DNA of 64,000 nucleotides from Agapetus fuscipes (Eukaryota; Arthropoda; Insecta; Trichoptera; Glossosomatidae). Shown in pieces: positions 63,812 through 64,000 of the stretch. The stretch is from contig OX637335.1 in assembly GCA_951799405.1 (NCBI GenBank), positions 21,270,342-21,334,341 of the forward strand, in the 5' to 3' direction. The notes beneath the pieces were generated by a model, which had not been told where the DNA came from, did not search any database, and was given only the letters and a program-made list of their open reading frames with translations. The translations under genes were made by a program, and so were the position numbers. The stretch's first letter is position 1; every line of letters begins with the position of its first letter.

Positions 63812-64000
63812 CCGGTCCGTAGTCCAGTGGTAACACTTCGGAAGGTTGTGGGCTCGAATCCCGGTGGAGCTCAAAAATATACCATTTATATTTTCAAATA
63901 TGCTCTTCGCTAGGTTGAAAAATTCATAAACCTTTTTAACAAAGACAGGTCACTAAAGATTCATCTAGCCTTACAACAACTGGGTCTCGCTTAAGAATTA
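63812..64000 (+). repeat. SINE-C, runs off the window
   Basis: Head CCGGTCCGTAGTCCAGTGGT, B box GGCTCGAATCCCGG, TTTATATTTTCAAATATGCT, CTGGGTCTCGCTTAAGAAT. Good plus-strand reference for the family. Confidence 0.9.

Overview
The window is eukaryotic nuclear DNA, AT-rich and very gene-poor. It looks like intron or intergenic sequence of an arthropod. Lepidoptera is my best guess, from the RTE-type LINE 3' ends, the GTAGGTA/TACCTAC-type simple sequence and the tRNA-derived SINEs; no marker gene proves it. The only candidate host coding sequence is one small exon at 13489-13616 (+), with a splice acceptor, a start codon and a strong donor. Its 28 codons resemble the start of a FERM domain. If the exon is real, everything to its right may be a long intron, and a duplicated recursive-splice-like site lies at about 38.5 kb on the same strand. 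I see no functional RNA gene, CRISPR array or operon.

Most recognisable sequence is mobile DNA, and much of it is nested. Working names used below: TTAGA-SINE (about 254 bp, more than 35 full or partial copies, ends in repeats of TTAGA); SINE-B (tRNA-like head, body ending in GTGTAGCTTAGTTGCG); SINE-C (tRNA-like head, 3' end like that of an L2-type LINE); SINE-D (Leu/Ser-tRNA-like head); L2/CR1-like LINEs, one with an uninterrupted 825-codon endonuclease-RT frame at 15876-18350; several RTE-like LINE 3' ends; MITE-247 (4-bp target duplication); MITE-246; MITE-TTTAAAG; hAT-, Harbinger- and TA-type non-autonomous DNA transposons; and Penelope-like foldbacks carrying hammerhead-ribozyme-like cores.

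Layout. 0-13 kb: scattered SINEs, a hAT MITE inside an L2 end (4.2-4.9 kb), a foldback with ribozyme-like arms (10.2-10.5 kb), a 15-bp minisatellite bounded by inverted repeats (10.7-11.2 kb), and a second hAT MITE (11.4 kb). 13-15 kb: candidate exon followed at once by a 25-bp minisatellite. 15.7-18.9 kb: SINE-D split by the L2-like LINE, then SINE-B. 19.5-24 kb: a second large foldback, paired MITE-246 copies and a triple nest of SINE in SINE with an L2 inside. 24-37 kb: SINE and MITE copies, including two MITE-247 copies. 37-40 kb: composite SINE-C/SINE-B dimers, one split by a TTAGA-SINE with a clear target duplication. 40-49 kb: LINE 3' ends and SINEs. 49.7-53.7 kb: the most elaborate locus, where 198-bp direct repeats flank a TTAGA-SINE that is itself split by a 3.33-kb TTAA-flanked transposon with long terminal inverted repeats containing tRNA-like segments. 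54-64 kb: a Harbinger-like element containing MITE-247, a TA-type TIR element, a TTAGA-SINE split by an L2 end, and further SINEs.

The insertions date one another. L2-like LINEs landed in SINE-D and in TTAGA-SINE. TTAGA-SINE landed in SINE-C, in another TTAGA-SINE and in a foldback arm. DNA transposons landed in TTAGA-SINE and in an L2. The target duplications read directly from the sequence (AATGGTA, GTGTATGTC, AAGCAC, TTAA, ATGT, AAGT, TCAT, ATTGTATT, TTGC, TATT, TTA, AGGTATTAATA) are the strongest evidence in this annotation.
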